Origin: Phenylobacterium hankyongense
GTDB taxonomy: Bacteria > Pseudomonadota > Alphaproteobacteria > Caulobacterales > Caulobacteraceae
DNA length: 64,000 nucleotides
Assembly: GCF_003254505.1 (NCBI RefSeq)
Contig: NZ_QFYP01000001.1
Location: 2,588,001-2,652,000, forward strand
Direction: 5' to 3'
The position numbers were made by a program, and so were the translations under genes. Under the pieces are notes generated by a model. The model did not search any database. It was given only the letters and a program-made list of their open reading frames with translations, and was not told the origin of the DNA. How positions within the stretch are numbered: position 1 is the stretch's first letter; every line of letters begins with the position of its first letter. This document shows positions 53,191-64,000 of this stretch, one piece after another.

Positions 53191-54888
53191 ATGCTGATCG
53201 GTCTGTGGATCCGTGACGTCGTGCTGATCGAGGCCCTGGACCTGTCCATCGGGCCGGGCCTGACTGCGCTTACCGGGGAAACCGGCGCGGGCAAGTCGAT
53301 CATCCTCGATGCGCTCGGCCTGGCCACCGGCGCACGCGCCGACGCCGGCCTGGTGCGCCGAGGCGCCGCCCAGGCCATGGCCTCGGCCGTGTTCGCCCCG
53401 TCCGTCGATCATCCGGTCTGGGACCTGCTGGAGGAGAAGGGCCTCTCCTACGCGCGCGACGAGGACCTGGTGCTGCGGCGCTCGCTGAGCGCCGACGGCC
53501 GCAGCCGCGCCTTCGTCAACGACCAGGCCACCGGCGTGGGCGTGCTCAAGGAACTGGGCGCGGTCCTGCTCGAGGTGCATGGCCAGCACGAGACGGTGGG
53601 CCTGCTGGACGCCAGCACGCACCGGCCGATGCTCGACGCCTTCGGCGGGCTCGATCCGCAGACCGCGGCCCTGGCGAACCAGTGGCGCGGCTGGCGTGCG
53701 GCCCGTCAGCGGGTGGACGAACTGCGCGAGGCGGTGAACCGCTCGGCGGCGGAGACCGAGGAGCTGGCGCTGCGGCTTTCGGAGCTCGACCGGCTCGATC
53801 CCCGCGAAGGCGAGGAGACGGCGCTGGCGGAGGCGCGCGCGGTGCTGGGGGCGGCGGAGAAGGCGCTGGCCGACATCGCCTCGGCGCGCGACGCCTTCGA
53901 CGGCCAGTCGGCGCGGGTGGCCTCGGCCATGCGGGCGCTGGAGCGGGCGCGGGAGCGGGCGATCGCCGCCGGCGCGGCTCTGGACGGCGCGGCCGTGAAG
54001 CGGCTGACCCAGGCCTCCGAGGCCATGGACCGGGTGCTGATCGAGGCCGGCGAGGCCGAGGCGGCGGTGGACGCCGCGGCCGAGGCCTTCGAGTTCGAGC
54101 CCGACCGGCTGGAGAAGACCGAGGAACGGCTGTTCGACCTGCGCGGCCTGGCCCGCAAACTGGGCGTCAGCGTCGAGGAGCTGCCGCTGCTGCGGGCGCG
54201 GTTCGCCGAGCGGCTGCGGGCGGTCGAATCGTCCGAGGACGACCTCAAGGCCGCCGAGGCCGAGCTGAAGGGCGCCCGCGACGCCTACATGGCCGCCGCC
54301 GCGGCGCTGACCGCCGCCCGCCGCGCCGCCGGTGAGCGGCTGGCGCAGGCGGTGATGACGGAGCTGGCGCCGCTGAAACTGGACAAGGCCCGCTTCCGCG
54401 TGGCGGTCGAGCCGCTGCCGGAAGACCGCGCCGGCCCGACCGGCGTCGACCGCGTGGCCTTCGAGATCGCCACCAACCCCGGCGCGCCGTTCGGCGACCT
54501 GGGGGCCATCGCCTCCGGCGGCGAGCTGGCGCGGTTCGCCCTGGCGCTGAAGGCGTCGCTGGCCGGGCGGGGCGGTGGTCCCCAGCCGCTGATGATCTTC
54601 GACGAAGTGGACCAGGGCGTGGGCGGGGCGGTGGCCGACGCCGTGGGCTTGCGCCTCAAGCGGCTGGCGGCCGACGCCCAGGTGCTGGTGGTGACCCACT
54701 CGCCGCAGGTGGCGGCCCGCGCCGAGGCCCACTGGCGGATCGCCAAGGCCGGGGAGGGCGAGCGCCTGCGCACCGCCGTCGAGGTCCTGGGCCCCGCCGA
54801 CCGGGAAGAGGAGATCGCCCGCATGCTGGCCGGCGCCCAGATCACCGACGCCGCCCGCGCCGCGGCCCGGGCGCTGATGCACGCTTGA
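53191..54888 (+). CDS. recN: DNA repair protein RecN
   Basis: 565 residues, SMC-like ATPase. Walker A GETGAGKS (29-36), LLEVHGQHE, a long central coiled coil (about 160-360), the ABC signature region AIASGGELARFALALK, Walker B LMIFDEVDQGVGG and the terminal VVTHSPQVAARAEAHWRI. It acts in double-strand break repair. No LexA box was identified in the 40-bp gap after bamD. Confidence 0.97.
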   Translation: MLIGLWIRDVVLIEALDLSIGPGLTALTGETGAGKSIILDALGLATGARADAGLVRRGAAQAMASAVFAPSVDHPVWDLLEEKGLSYARDEDLVLRRSLSADGRSRAFVNDQATGVGVLKELGAVLLEVHGQHETVGLLDASTHRPMLDAFGGLDPQTAALANQWRGWRAARQRVDELREAVNRSAAETEELALRLSELDRLDPREGEETALAEARAVLGAAEKALADIASARDAFDGQSARVASAMRALERARERAIAAGAALDGAAVKRLTQASEAMDRVLIEAGEAEAAVDAAAEAFEFEPDRLEKTEERLFDLRGLARKLGVSVEELPLLRARFAERLRAVESSEDDLKAAEAELKGARDAYMAAAAALTAARRAAGERLAQAVMTELAPLKLDKARFRVAVEPLPEDRAGPTGVDRVAFEIATNPGAPFGDLGAIASGGELARFALALKASLAGRGGGPQPLMIFDEVDQGVGGAVADAVGLRLKRLAADAQVLVVTHSPQVAARAEAHWRIAKAGEGERLRTAVEVLGPADREEEIARMLAGAQITDAARAAARALMHA

Positions 54889-54910
54889 GCCCGTGGCGGC
54901 CGGCTCCTAA

Positions 54911-57259
<2,349 letters not shown>

Positions 57260-57271
57260 CCGGCGCGCACG

Positions 57272-58471
57272 ATGACCGAGAACGCCGACCCCCCGACGCA
57301 CGAGACGAAACTGAGGATCGGCTATGACCGCCTGCGCGGCCATATGCTCAACCTGGCCGAGCTGATCTTCCTGGACGTGCTTTCGACGGCGCCGCAGGAG
57401 GCCACGGCGCTGCGGCTGCTCGGGGTGAGCCGCTGCAAGCTCGGCAAGGCGGAGGCGGGGATCGCCGATCTCCGCAACGCCGCGGCCCTGGCGCCGGAGC
57501 TGGAGATCGGCTGGCGCGACCTGGCCGTGGCCTTGCGCGACGCCGGCCAGGCCGACGCCGCCGTCGAGGCCTATGCGGCCGCCGTCCGCCTGCGGACCGG
57601 CGAGCGCGCCGCCCAGCCGCCGGCCCCGCTGGCGGCCCTGACCTTCTCCAGCGAGCGGGCGGTCCACGAGTTCACCCTGGTCGACTATCCGTACGCGGCC
57701 AACATCCGCTACGGGGCCGGCCGCCCGTCCCACCCCGAGCTTGCCGAGCAGATCGGGCGGGGGCGGGATCGCTACGCGGCCTTTCTGGCCGAGCTTGGGG
57801 ATATCCAGCCGGACCTGGCGCAGATCCCGCTCGGCGGCTCGTACGAGAGCCCGACGCCCTTCTGGCTGAACAGCTGGTTCTGCGGCCTGGACGGCATGGC
57901 GCTGATCCAGATGCTGCGGCGGCACGATCCGCGCCGCTTCGTGGAGATCGGCTCCGGCATCTCCACCAAGTTCGCGCGGCACGCGGTGGCCGCCTACAGC
58001 CTGCGCACCCGGCTGACCTCCATCGACCCGCAGCCGCGCAGCGAGGTCGACGCCCTGTGCGACCACGTCATCCGCAAGCCGCTGGAGCAGTGCGACGTCG
58101 GCATCTTCGCGGCGCTCGAGGCCGGCGACATCCTGTTCCTCGACAGTTCCCACCGGGCCTTCCAGGGCTCGGACGTCACGGTGTTCTTCCTGGAGATCCT
58201 GCCGCGCCTGAAGCCGGGCGTGATCGTCCACATCCACGACATCTACCTGCCGGACGACTACCTCAGCGGCCACGTTCCGCGGCTGTGGAACGAGCAGTAC
58301 CTATTGGCCACAGCCCTGCTGTTCGGCGGGTCGGCGTTCGAGATCCTGTTTCCGTGCTGGTACGTCGGCCAGGACCCCGTGCTGCGGGCCCAGGGGCGGG
58401 CGGCGCTCTGCCGCGGCCCGCTGAGCGAGCTCGACCTCTACGGCGCCTCGTTCTGGATGCGGAAGGCCTGA
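57272..58471 (+). CDS. TPR protein with class I methyltransferase-like domain
   Basis: 399 residues. Residues 20-110 form TPR-like helices (RCKLGKAEAGIADLRNAAAL, VALRDAGQADAAVEAYAAAV). The C-terminal part resembles Methyltransf_24: the SAM motif FVEIGSGIST (223-232), ID at 251-252, ILFLDSSHRAF (287-297) and VIVHIHDIYLPDDY (318-330). These include DSSH and HDI, which could be metal ligands. It starts 12 bp after ligA and may be cotranscribed. Substrate unknown; related domains often act on sugars in polysaccharide or surface-glycan synthesis. Confidence 0.75.
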   Translation: MTENADPPTHETKLRIGYDRLRGHMLNLAELIFLDVLSTAPQEATALRLLGVSRCKLGKAEAGIADLRNAAALAPELEIGWRDLAVALRDAGQADAAVEAYAAAVRLRTGERAAQPPAPLAALTFSSERAVHEFTLVDYPYAANIRYGAGRPSHPELAEQIGRGRDRYAAFLAELGDIQPDLAQIPLGGSYESPTPFWLNSWFCGLDGMALIQMLRRHDPRRFVEIGSGISTKFARHAVAAYSLRTRLTSIDPQPRSEVDALCDHVIRKPLEQCDVGIFAALEAGDILFLDSSHRAFQGSDVTVFFLEILPRLKPGVIVHIHDIYLPDDYLSGHVPRLWNEQYLLATALLFGGSAFEILFPCWYVGQDPVLRAQGRAALCRGPLSELDLYGASFWMRKA

Positions 58472-58477
58472 GGGCCG

Positions 58478-60292
58478 TCAGAGCGGCGCGGTCACCTCGT
58501 CGAGCCAGGCCTTCACATCGGCCGGGACCTGCGGCCCCACCACCTCGCGGACGCGGGCGTGGTAGCCGTCGAGCTGGGCGCGTTCCTCCTCGGTGAGCAG
58601 GGAGGTCACCACCAGCCGCCGGTCGATGGGCGCCAGCGTCAGGGTCTCGAAGCCCAGCATCGGCCGCTCGCCGCCGGGAACGTCCTGCGCGGCGGTGACG
58701 AACTGCAGGTTCTCGATGCGGATGCCGTAGCCGCCTTCCTTGTAGTAGCCGGGCTCGTTGGAGACGATCATCCCGGGCCGCAGGGCGACCGCCGACGGCG
58801 CCTTGGAGATCCGCTGCGGGCCTTCGTGGACGCCCAGGTAGGAACCCACGCCGTGGCCGGTGCCGTGGTCGTAGTCGAGGCCGTGGGCCCAGAGCGCCAT
58901 GCGCGCCAGGGCGTCGAGCGCCGAACCCGTCGTGCCCGCGGGGAAGCGCACCCGGGCCAGCGCCAGGTGGCCCTTCAGCACCAGGGTGAAGCGCTCGGCC
59001 ATCTCGCGGCTCGGCTCGCCGATCGCCACCGTGCGGGTGACGTCGGTGGTGCCGTCCAGGTACTGGGCGCCGGAGTCCACCAGCAGCAGGGAGCCGGTCT
59101 CCGCGCGCTTGTTGAGCCGCGTCGTGGGCCGGTAATGGACGATGGCGCCGTTGGAGGCCGCGCCGGCGATGGTGTCGAAGGACAGGTCCTTCAGCGCCCC
59201 GGTCTCCTCGCGGAAGGCCTCGAGCTTTCGGACCGCGGCGATCTCGTCCGGCGGGCTCACCTGGCCCTCGGTGGCCAGCCAGTGGAGGAAGCGGGTGAGG
59301 GCGGCGCCGTCGCGGGCGTGCGCGCGCCGGGTCCCCTCGATCTCCACCGGGTTCTTGCAGGCCTTGGGCAGCAGGCACGGGTCCTCGCCACGCACCACCT
59401 CGGCGCCCGCGCCGGCGAGGGCTTCGAAGTACCAGGCCGAGGACTGGGAGGGGTCGACCAGCACCCGCTTGCCCTTCAGCTCGGCCAGCGCCTGCGGCAG
59501 GTCGGCGGTGGCCTCGAGCCGCACCTCGTTGCCCAGCCAGGCCGGCAGCTCCGGAGTCACCTTGGCCGGGTCGAGGAACAGCCGCGCCGAGCCGTCGGCG
59601 TTGAGGATCGCCTGGGCCAGCGGCAGGGGCGAACGGATGACGTCGCCGCCGCGGACGTTGAACAGCCAGGCGATGGAGGCCGGCGCCGTCACCACCGCGG
59701 CGTCGGCGCCGCGCGCGGCCAGGCCCTGGCCCACGCGGCCGCGCTTCGAGGTCGAGTCCTCGCCGGCGTACTGCAGCGGATGCGGCGCCACCGGGGCGGC
59801 GGGCTGCGGCGGCCGCGCCTGGCCCCAGGCCTGGTCGAGCGGGTTGGGCGACACCGGCCGCAGCTCGGCCCCGGCCTTGGCGGCGGCGATCTTCAGGTGT
59901 CCCAGGGCGTCGGGACTGTGCAGGCGCGGGTCGTAGCCGATGGCCTGGCCGCGGCGGGCGGCGGTCTCCAGGTAGGCCGGGACGCCGCCCTCGACGAGAT
60001 CGCGGATCTCGAAGGTCTGCTGGTCGACCTGGTCGCGGACCTGGAGGGTGTAGCGGCCGTCCACGAACACGGCGGCCTTGTCCTGGAAGATCACGGCCGC
60101 GCCGGCCGAGCCGGTGAAGCCGGTCGCCCAGCCCAGCCGGTCATTGGCGGCCGGCAGGTATTCGTTCTGGTGCTCGTCCTCATGCGGGACCAGCAGGCCG
60201 TCGAGGCCCTGCTCGGCCATGGCCTTGCGGATCAGGGGCACGTGCTTGGGCCCGAACGAGGGATCGGTGCTTTCGTCGAAGGTCTGGCGCAT
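58478..60292 (-). CDS. Xaa-Pro aminopeptidase (M24B, XPNPEP1-like)
   Basis: 604 residues, two creatinase N-domains and a C-terminal M24 pita-bread domain. Metal ligands and catalytic residues: LLVDSGAQYLDGTTDVTRT (two Asp), HGTGHGVGSYLGVHEGP (His), IVSNEPGYY and IRIENL (two Glu). The three-domain length is that of the cytosolic aminopeptidase P of eukaryotes and many Alphaproteobacteria rather than E. coli PepP. It removes an N-terminal residue before proline. It converges on the TPR-methyltransferase gene with a 6-bp gap. Confidence 0.93.
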   Translation of the reverse strand: MRQTFDESTDPSFGPKHVPLIRKAMAEQGLDGLLVPHEDEHQNEYLPAANDRLGWATGFTGSAGAAVIFQDKAAVFVDGRYTLQVRDQVDQQTFEIRDLVEGGVPAYLETAARRGQAIGYDPRLHSPDALGHLKIAAAKAGAELRPVSPNPLDQAWGQARPPQPAAPVAPHPLQYAGEDSTSKRGRVGQGLAARGADAAVVTAPASIAWLFNVRGGDVIRSPLPLAQAILNADGSARLFLDPAKVTPELPAWLGNEVRLEATADLPQALAELKGKRVLVDPSQSSAWYFEALAGAGAEVVRGEDPCLLPKACKNPVEIEGTRRAHARDGAALTRFLHWLATEGQVSPPDEIAAVRKLEAFREETGALKDLSFDTIAGAASNGAIVHYRPTTRLNKRAETGSLLLVDSGAQYLDGTTDVTRTVAIGEPSREMAERFTLVLKGHLALARVRFPAGTTGSALDALARMALWAHGLDYDHGTGHGVGSYLGVHEGPQRISKAPSAVALRPGMIVSNEPGYYKEGGYGIRIENLQFVTAAQDVPGGERPMLGFETLTLAPIDRRLVVTSLLTEEERAQLDGYHARVREVVGPQVPADVKAWLDEVTAPL

Positions 60293-60363
60293 GCCGTCGA
60301 TGTAATCCCATCGAACGCAGCGGGCAAAGCCGGCGGATCGAATCTATTTTAACCCGGACAAAA

Positions 60364-60392
60364 TTGACAGACGGCGCGCCGGGCGGTAGCTA
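60364..60392 (+). promoter_or_regulatory. Consensus promoter implying a leaderless message
   Basis: TTGACA (60364-60369), a 17-bp spacer and TAGCTA (60387-60392). Transcription would start about seven bases after the -10, at or very near the A of the ATG at 60399, and no ribosome-binding site exists. The gene is therefore predicted to be leaderless. Confidence 0.65.
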
Positions 60393-60398
60393 CCAGCC

Positions 60399-60743
60399 AT
60401 GGACAAGTCGAGCCGCCGGGCGGCCATCCGCGACTACAAGGAACGCAAGGCGCAGGCGGGGATCTTCGCCGTGCGGTGCCTGGCGACGGGCGAGGTCTGG
60501 GTGGCGGTGTCGCGCAACCTCGGCCAGCAGCAGAACAGCGTCTGGTTCGGGCTGCGTGGCGGGGGCTATCCCAACCGGGCGGCGCAGGCGTTGTGGAATG
60601 CGCACGGCGAGGCGGCGTTCAGCTTCGAGGTGGTGGAGGCTATCGAGGACGAGGATCTCAGCGCCTACGCCCGCGACAACCGGCTGAAGGAGGCGCTGCG
60701 CCGCGGGCTGGAGCGCCTGGGCGCGAAGAAGCTGGTCGGGTAG
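60399..60743 (+). CDS. GIY-YIG nuclease-like small protein
   Basis: 114 residues. AGIFAVRCLATGEVWVAVSRNL has the spacing of a degenerate GIY-YIG core (G-I-F ... V-W-V), and the later RRGLERLG helix fits. I recognise it from similar Caulobacterales proteins annotated as GIY-YIG nuclease family. The two tyrosines are substituted (F and W), so nuclease activity is uncertain. It is transcribed from a strong promoter with no 5' leader. Confidence 0.7.
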   Translation: MDKSSRRAAIRDYKERKAQAGIFAVRCLATGEVWVAVSRNLGQQQNSVWFGLRGGGYPNRAAQALWNAHGEAAFSFEVVEAIEDEDLSAYARDNRLKEALRRGLERLGAKKLVG

Positions 60744-60804
60744 GTACGGATGCGGCCGCCGTCCGGCGACCGCACCCGCAGCCCGCTCTCCAGGCCCGTC
60801 CGCC

Positions 60805-61239
60805 CTACTTCGGCGGAGGTTCGGTGGTCGCGGCGTCCTGCGCCACGTCGGCGGAGTTCTGCGCCGCCTGGGCCGTCTGGTTGGCGGCGTTGCTGGCCGC
60901 GGCGGCGGCCTGCTGGCTGGCGCGGGTGGTGCTGTCGACGGCGGTCTGGGCCGCCTGGCTGGCGTTGGCGGCTGCGGCCTGCGCCGTGGCGGTGGCGTTG
61001 TTCAGCGTGGCTTCCGCCGCGCCCTGGTCCTTGGCCGCCTGCAGCTGGTCCTGGCTGTTCTGGTTGTTGAACATGAAGATCAGCCCGACGATGGCCACCA
61101 CCGCCACGATGGCGGCGATCCACCAGCCGGCGGCGCTGCGCTGCGGCGCGGGCCCGGTCGTCCGCACTTCCTCGCGGCGGACCGTCGTCGGCCCCTCCGT
61201 CGTGGTGGTGCGCTCGACGTAGTCTCCGTCGTTGGACAT
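60805..61239 (-). CDS. Single-pass membrane protein with Ala/Gln-rich periplasmic helix
   Basis: 144 residues. A charged, Thr/Glu-rich N-terminus, a membrane helix (WWIAAIVAVVAIVGLIFMF, about 39-57), and then a low-complexity segment of Ala, Gln, Asn, Thr and Ser (AKDQGAAEATLNNATATAQA...) that should form a long helix, as in lipoprotein-like coiled coils. GAGAGGAAAC precedes the ATG. Function unknown. Confidence 0.7.
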   Translation of the reverse strand: MSNDGDYVERTTTTEGPTTVRREEVRTTGPAPQRSAAGWWIAAIVAVVAIVGLIFMFNNQNSQDQLQAAKDQGAAEATLNNATATAQAAAANASQAAQTAVDSTTRASQQAAAAASNAANQTAQAAQNSADVAQDAATTEPPPK

Positions 61240-61315
61240 GGACGTTTCCTCTCGTTTGGCCGAGCTTGGCCTTTGGAGCGAAAACGTCAGTTGGCCGAAG
61301 AGGTTGCGCCGCGGC

Positions 61316-62182
61316 TCACGAACGCCGCAGCACCAGGGTCGCCCAGGCGTCGCGATGCAGCCGCCGCACCAGGCTGAACCCGCGCGAGGTATAGGCCGCC
61401 AGCACCCGCCGCTCCTGGGCGCGCAGCAGGCCCGACAGGATGGCCAGGCCCCCGGGCTTCAGCGCCCCCTTGATGTCCTGCGACAGGGCGATCAGCGGCG
61501 GGGCGAGGATGTTGGCGAACACCAGGTCGTAGGGCGCGTCGCCGCGCACCCGCGGATCGTTCAGGCCCGAGGCGTGGACGAAGCGGGCGCCGGCGCGGTT
61601 CAGAGCGGCGTTCTCGTTGGCGATGCGGACGGAGGGGGCGTCGATGTCGGTGCCGACCGCCACCTGCGATCCGGTGCGGGCCGCGGCGATCGCCAGCACC
61701 CCGGTGCCGCAGCCGACGTCCAGCACCCGCGGGAAGCTCTGCGCCTTCAGCAGGTCGTCGAAGGCCTGCAGGCAGCCGACTGTGGTGCCGTGGTGGCCGG
61801 TGCCGAAGGCCGCGCCGGCCTCGATGCGCAGGTTGACGGTGGACGGCGGCGCGAGGCCGCGGTCGTGGGCGCCGTAGACGAAGAACCGGCCGGCGCGGAC
61901 CGGCGGCAGGCCCGACAGCGCCATCGCCAGCCAGTCGGCGTCCGCCAGCTTCTCGGTGATCACCCGCAGGGCCGGGAAGCCGTCCAGCACCGCGACAAGC
62001 GCCGCGCGCTCCTCGTCGGTGGTCGGGAAGGCGTCGATGCGCCAGACGTCGCGGTCCTCGTCCTCCTCCAGGATGGAGTAGGTGAGGGCCTCGGTGGCGG
62101 GGGTTTCGTCCACCGCCACGGCGGCGGCTTCGGCCACGGCGCGGGGGCCGCGGGCGATGATCTGGAAGGCGTCGTCCGTCAT
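61316..62182 (-). CDS. prmA: Ribosomal protein L11 methyltransferase PrmA
   Basis: 288 residues. N-terminal substrate domain, then the methyltransferase core: [22 protein letters not shown] motif [36 protein letters not shown] and the NIL motif [16 protein letters not shown]. These are specific to PrmA, which trimethylates L11. It is 76 bp downstream of the start of the single-pass membrane gene and in the same direction. Confidence 0.95.
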   Translation of the reverse strand: MTDDAFQIIARGPRAVAEAAAVAVDETPATEALTYSILEEDEDRDVWRIDAFPTTDEERAALVAVLDGFPALRVITEKLADADWLAMALSGLPPVRAGRFFVYGAHDRGLAPPSTVNLRIEAGAAFGTGHHGTTVGCLQAFDDLLKAQSFPRVLDVGCGTGVLAIAAARTGSQVAVGTDIDAPSVRIANENAALNRAGARFVHASGLNDPRVRGDAPYDLVFANILAPPLIALSQDIKGALKPGGLAILSGLLRAQERRVLAAYTSRGFSLVRRLHRDAWATLVLRRS

Positions 62183-62223
62183 CCGCCCCTGCTAGCGGGC
62201 GCGGGCGCGAAAGGCGAGGGGGA

Positions 62224-62721
62224 TCAGCCCTGGGCCGGGGTGGTGGCGTCGCCGGTGGCCTCCGGCGGCGCATCCTCGTCGAACGTCCGGGGCGGCGGGG
62301 CGGCCGGCTCAGCCGCAGCGGCGCGGTCGCGATAGTCCATGCCGCCGCTCATCGAAGGGTAGGTTGCCTGGGCCGGCGGCGGTTCGACGTAGGCCGCCTG
62401 CGCGTAGTCCGTGGGCACATCCGCCTGAGCCTCGCCGGTCAGGCGTGGCTGCGGCTCCAGGTAGGCCACCTGCTCGCCCGGCCAGGCCAGCGCCTTCTTC
62501 CAGTCGGTGCCGGTCACATAGTCCGGGACCTGGCCGCTGTAGGCGGTGATGCTCGCCCCGTCGTCGAACGGGCCGGTGGAACGCGCGCCCGACCAGCCGG
62601 CGAACATCTGGGGTCCTGCAGGACGATCGTCGCCGCCGAGGTTCGGCTTCATGGCGCCGCCCATCAGCAACCCGGCCACCAAGGCCAGGCCAGCTCCGGA
62701 ATACAGCGGGTTCAGTCGCAT
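62224..62721 (-). CDS. Hypothetical membrane-anchored or exported protein
   Basis: 165 residues. The N-terminus (YSGAGLALVAGLLMGGAMKP) is a signal anchor or signal peptide; the rest is Pro/Ala/Tyr-rich (TDYAQAAYVEPPPAQATYPS) and looks disordered. No family recognised. It is 41 bp upstream of prmA and may be cotranscribed. Confidence 0.65.
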   Translation of the reverse strand: MRLNPLYSGAGLALVAGLLMGGAMKPNLGGDDRPAGPQMFAGWSGARSTGPFDDGASITAYSGQVPDYVTGTDWKKALAWPGEQVAYLEPQPRLTGEAQADVPTDYAQAAYVEPPPAQATYPSMSGGMDYRDRAAAAEPAAPPPRTFDEDAPPEATGDATTPAQG

Positions 62722-62836
62722 TTCTCAGCCTATGATCGCCAGGTCCCGCCTAAGCGCGCGGGCGATCCATTGGTTCAGGGCGGAGCTGGCGCCATCGGCG
62801 CATTCAGGCGTTCTGCGCGGCGGAGGACGGAGAACC

Positions 62837-63349
62837 ATGAGCAAGTACCAGCCCCTGTCCGACCGCCTGACCGGCCACCCCGAGGACGAATGGCGCGCCA
62901 GCTTCGCCGAGCTTGAGGAGGTCCTAGGCTTTCCGTTGCCCAAGGGCGCCCGCAGCGGCCGGGCCTGGTGGGCGAACGATCTGGCCAAGGCTCACAGTCG
63001 CGCCTGGGCCGCGCACGGCTGGGCGGTGGGCGACATCGACCATGCCGCCGAACGGGTGGTGTTCCGCCGCGGCGCGGCGTCGGGGCAGGCCTTGCAGAAG
63101 GCCGCCGGCCTGGAGCCGCTGCAGGATCGTGCGGGTTCGACCGGGGTTCAGCCCGCGGTGACGAAGGTCGTCTCCAAGGCGACGCCGCAGCCTGCCGCCA
63201 TCAATCACCGCGCCCTCAGGATCGCCGCGCTTGTGGCCGGCGGCGCGGCCGTCGTCGCCGGCGTCGCCGCCCTGGTGGTGCGGGGGCTCATGGCGCCGAA
63301 GATCGCGCCGCCGCGTCCGCCGATCCGCAAGCTGCCCTGGCAGCGCTAG
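62837..63349 (+). CDS. Protein with DUF7662-like N-terminal domain and a C-terminal membrane helix
   Basis: 170 residues. Residues 1-80 (LTGHPEDEWRASFAELEEVL, GARSGRAWWANDLAKAHSRA, WAAHGWAVGDIDHAAERVVF) match the pattern of DUF7662, a small family of unknown function seen in bacteria and phages; the conserved RAWWAN and SRAW words are present. Near the C-terminus there is a membrane helix ([20 protein letters not shown]). GGAGG precedes the ATG. It converges on uvrD with a 7-bp gap. Confidence 0.7.
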   Translation: MSKYQPLSDRLTGHPEDEWRASFAELEEVLGFPLPKGARSGRAWWANDLAKAHSRAWAAHGWAVGDIDHAAERVVFRRGAASGQALQKAAGLEPLQDRAGSTGVQPAVTKVVSKATPQPAAINHRALRIAALVAGGAAVVAGVAALVVRGLMAPKIAPPRPPIRKLPWQR

Positions 63350-63356
63350 CGACGCT

Positions 63357-64000
63357 TCAGGCCTGCTTCTCGACGAAGCTGTCGATGACCTTCTTCTCGC
63401 CGGCCTTGTCGAAGTCGACGGTGAGCTTGTTGCCCTCGACGCCGCGGACGTGGCCGTAGCCGAACTTGATGTGGAAGACGCGGTCGCCGCGCTTGTAGGC
63501 GCTGGCGGCGGAGCTTTCGGAGACCGCGACCAGGCGGCCTTCGCCCTCGATGACCTGCTGGCGGCCGGGGTGGCTGCCCTTGTAGTTGCTGGCCTGCGCC
63601 CGCTTCCAGCCGGGCGAGGAATAGCCGGCGCCGAACGACGGGCTCTCGTCCCAGCGGCTGCCGTGCTGCTGCATGCCCGGGCCGCCGCCGTAGTAGCCGG
63701 TCTCCGAGGAGGCCTCGACGTTGGCCAGCGGCAGCTCGTCCACGAAGCGCGAGGGCAGCTGGCTGGTCCAGCGGCCATAGACCTGGCGGTTGGCGGCGAA
63801 GGAGACGCGGGCCTCCTCGCGGGCGCGGGTGATGCCGACGTAGGCCAGCCGGCGCTCCTCCTCGAGCCCCTTCTCGCCGGACTCGTCCATGCTCCGCTGC
63901 GACGGGAAGACGCCTTCCTCCCAGCCGGGCAGGAAGACCAGCGGGAACTCCAGGCCCTTCGCCGAGTGCAGGGTCATGATCTGCACCGCGTCGGCCTGCG
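63357..64000 (-). CDS. uvrD: ATP-dependent DNA helicase UvrD/PcrA, C-terminal part (cut by window end)
   Basis: Only the last 214 or so codons are in the window; the gene continues beyond 64000. Motif V ([18 protein letters not shown]) and motif VI ([13 protein letters not shown]) of SF1A helicases are present, then a glycine-rich linker and the C-terminal Tudor-like domain ([20 protein letters not shown]), which marks UvrD/PcrA rather than Rep. It acts in nucleotide excision and mismatch repair. Confidence 0.93.
   Translation of the reverse strand, partial: QADAVQIMTLHSAKGLEFPLVFLPGWEEGVFPSQRSMDESGEKGLEEERRLAYVGITRAREEARVSFAANRQVYGRWTSQLPSRFVDELPLANVEASSETGYYGGGPGMQQHGSRWDESPSFGAGYSSPGWKRAQASNYKGSHPGRQQVIEGEGRLVAVSESSAASAYKRGDRVFHIKFGYGHVRGVEGNKLTVDFDKAGEKKVIDSFVEKQA

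Overview
The window is very GC-rich, densely coded and plasmid/phage-free in appearance. It looks like the chromosome of an alphaproteobacterium of the family Caulobacteraceae; Phenylobacterium or a close relative is my best guess. The grounds are the gene order of the division and cell-wall (dcw) cluster running on into lpxC-bamD-recN-ligA, CtrA-type TTAA-N7-TTAA boxes and GANTC (CcrM) sites at cell-cycle genes, many ATGA/GTGA start-stop overlaps, a large TonB-dependent receptor under an apparent LacI regulator, and acyl-CoA dehydrogenase pairs. The genus is an inference; no 16S gene is present. I found no tRNA, CRISPR array, transposase or integrase.

Layout. 1-2.8 kb: a flavin oxidoreductase behind a HisKA_2-type sensor kinase. 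3.0-14.9 kb: a sugar-oxidation locus, all on the minus strand: TonB-dependent receptor, secreted bicupin, LacI regulator, then a run of gluconolactonase-like protein, small secreted protein, MFS transporter, PQQ dehydrogenase, cytochrome c and an unknown secreted protein. The arrangement suggests outer-membrane uptake, periplasmic oxidation with electrons passed to cytochrome c, lactone hydrolysis and import of the acid. Three similar 14-bp palindromes (consensus TGAAAAGGTTWTCA) mark likely operator sites. 15.4-25.2 kb: housekeeping and metabolic genes: dusA, a retropepsin-like protease, DUF1289, thioesterase, phospholipase D, an EEP-family hydrolase, a two-gene acyl-CoA dehydrogenase, an alpha/beta hydrolase and an AmpD-like amidase. 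25.2-28.7 kb: two tandem, nearly identical SGNH/sialate-esterase-type proteins with different type I secretion tails, each behind the same GGAAC-N16-GTGT promoter-like element. 28.9-29.3 kb: RNase P RNA (rnpB).

29.4-57.3 kb: the dcw cluster mraZ-rsmH-ftsL-ftsI-murE-murF-mraY-murD-ftsW-murG-[receiver protein]-murC-murB-[antisense thioesterase]-[M28 peptidase]-ddl-ftsQ-ftsA-ftsZ, then lpxC, bamD, recN and ligA. mraZ is preceded by three TGGG repeats with exact 10-bp period, the expected MraZ autoregulatory operator. Three extra genes interrupt the cluster: a stand-alone CheY-like receiver with a CtrA-like promoter, a thioesterase on the other strand, and a secreted metallopeptidase translationally coupled to ddl. 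A 102-bp inverted-repeat element lies between ftsA and ftsZ. 57.3-64 kb: a TPR-methyltransferase, aminopeptidase P, a GIY-YIG protein with an apparently leaderless promoter, small membrane proteins, prmA and the C-terminal part of uvrD, cut by the window end.

Most of the window is conventional. The parts most worth following are the LacI-linked sugar locus with its unknown secreted components, the extra genes inside the dcw cluster, and the duplicated esterase/RTX pair.
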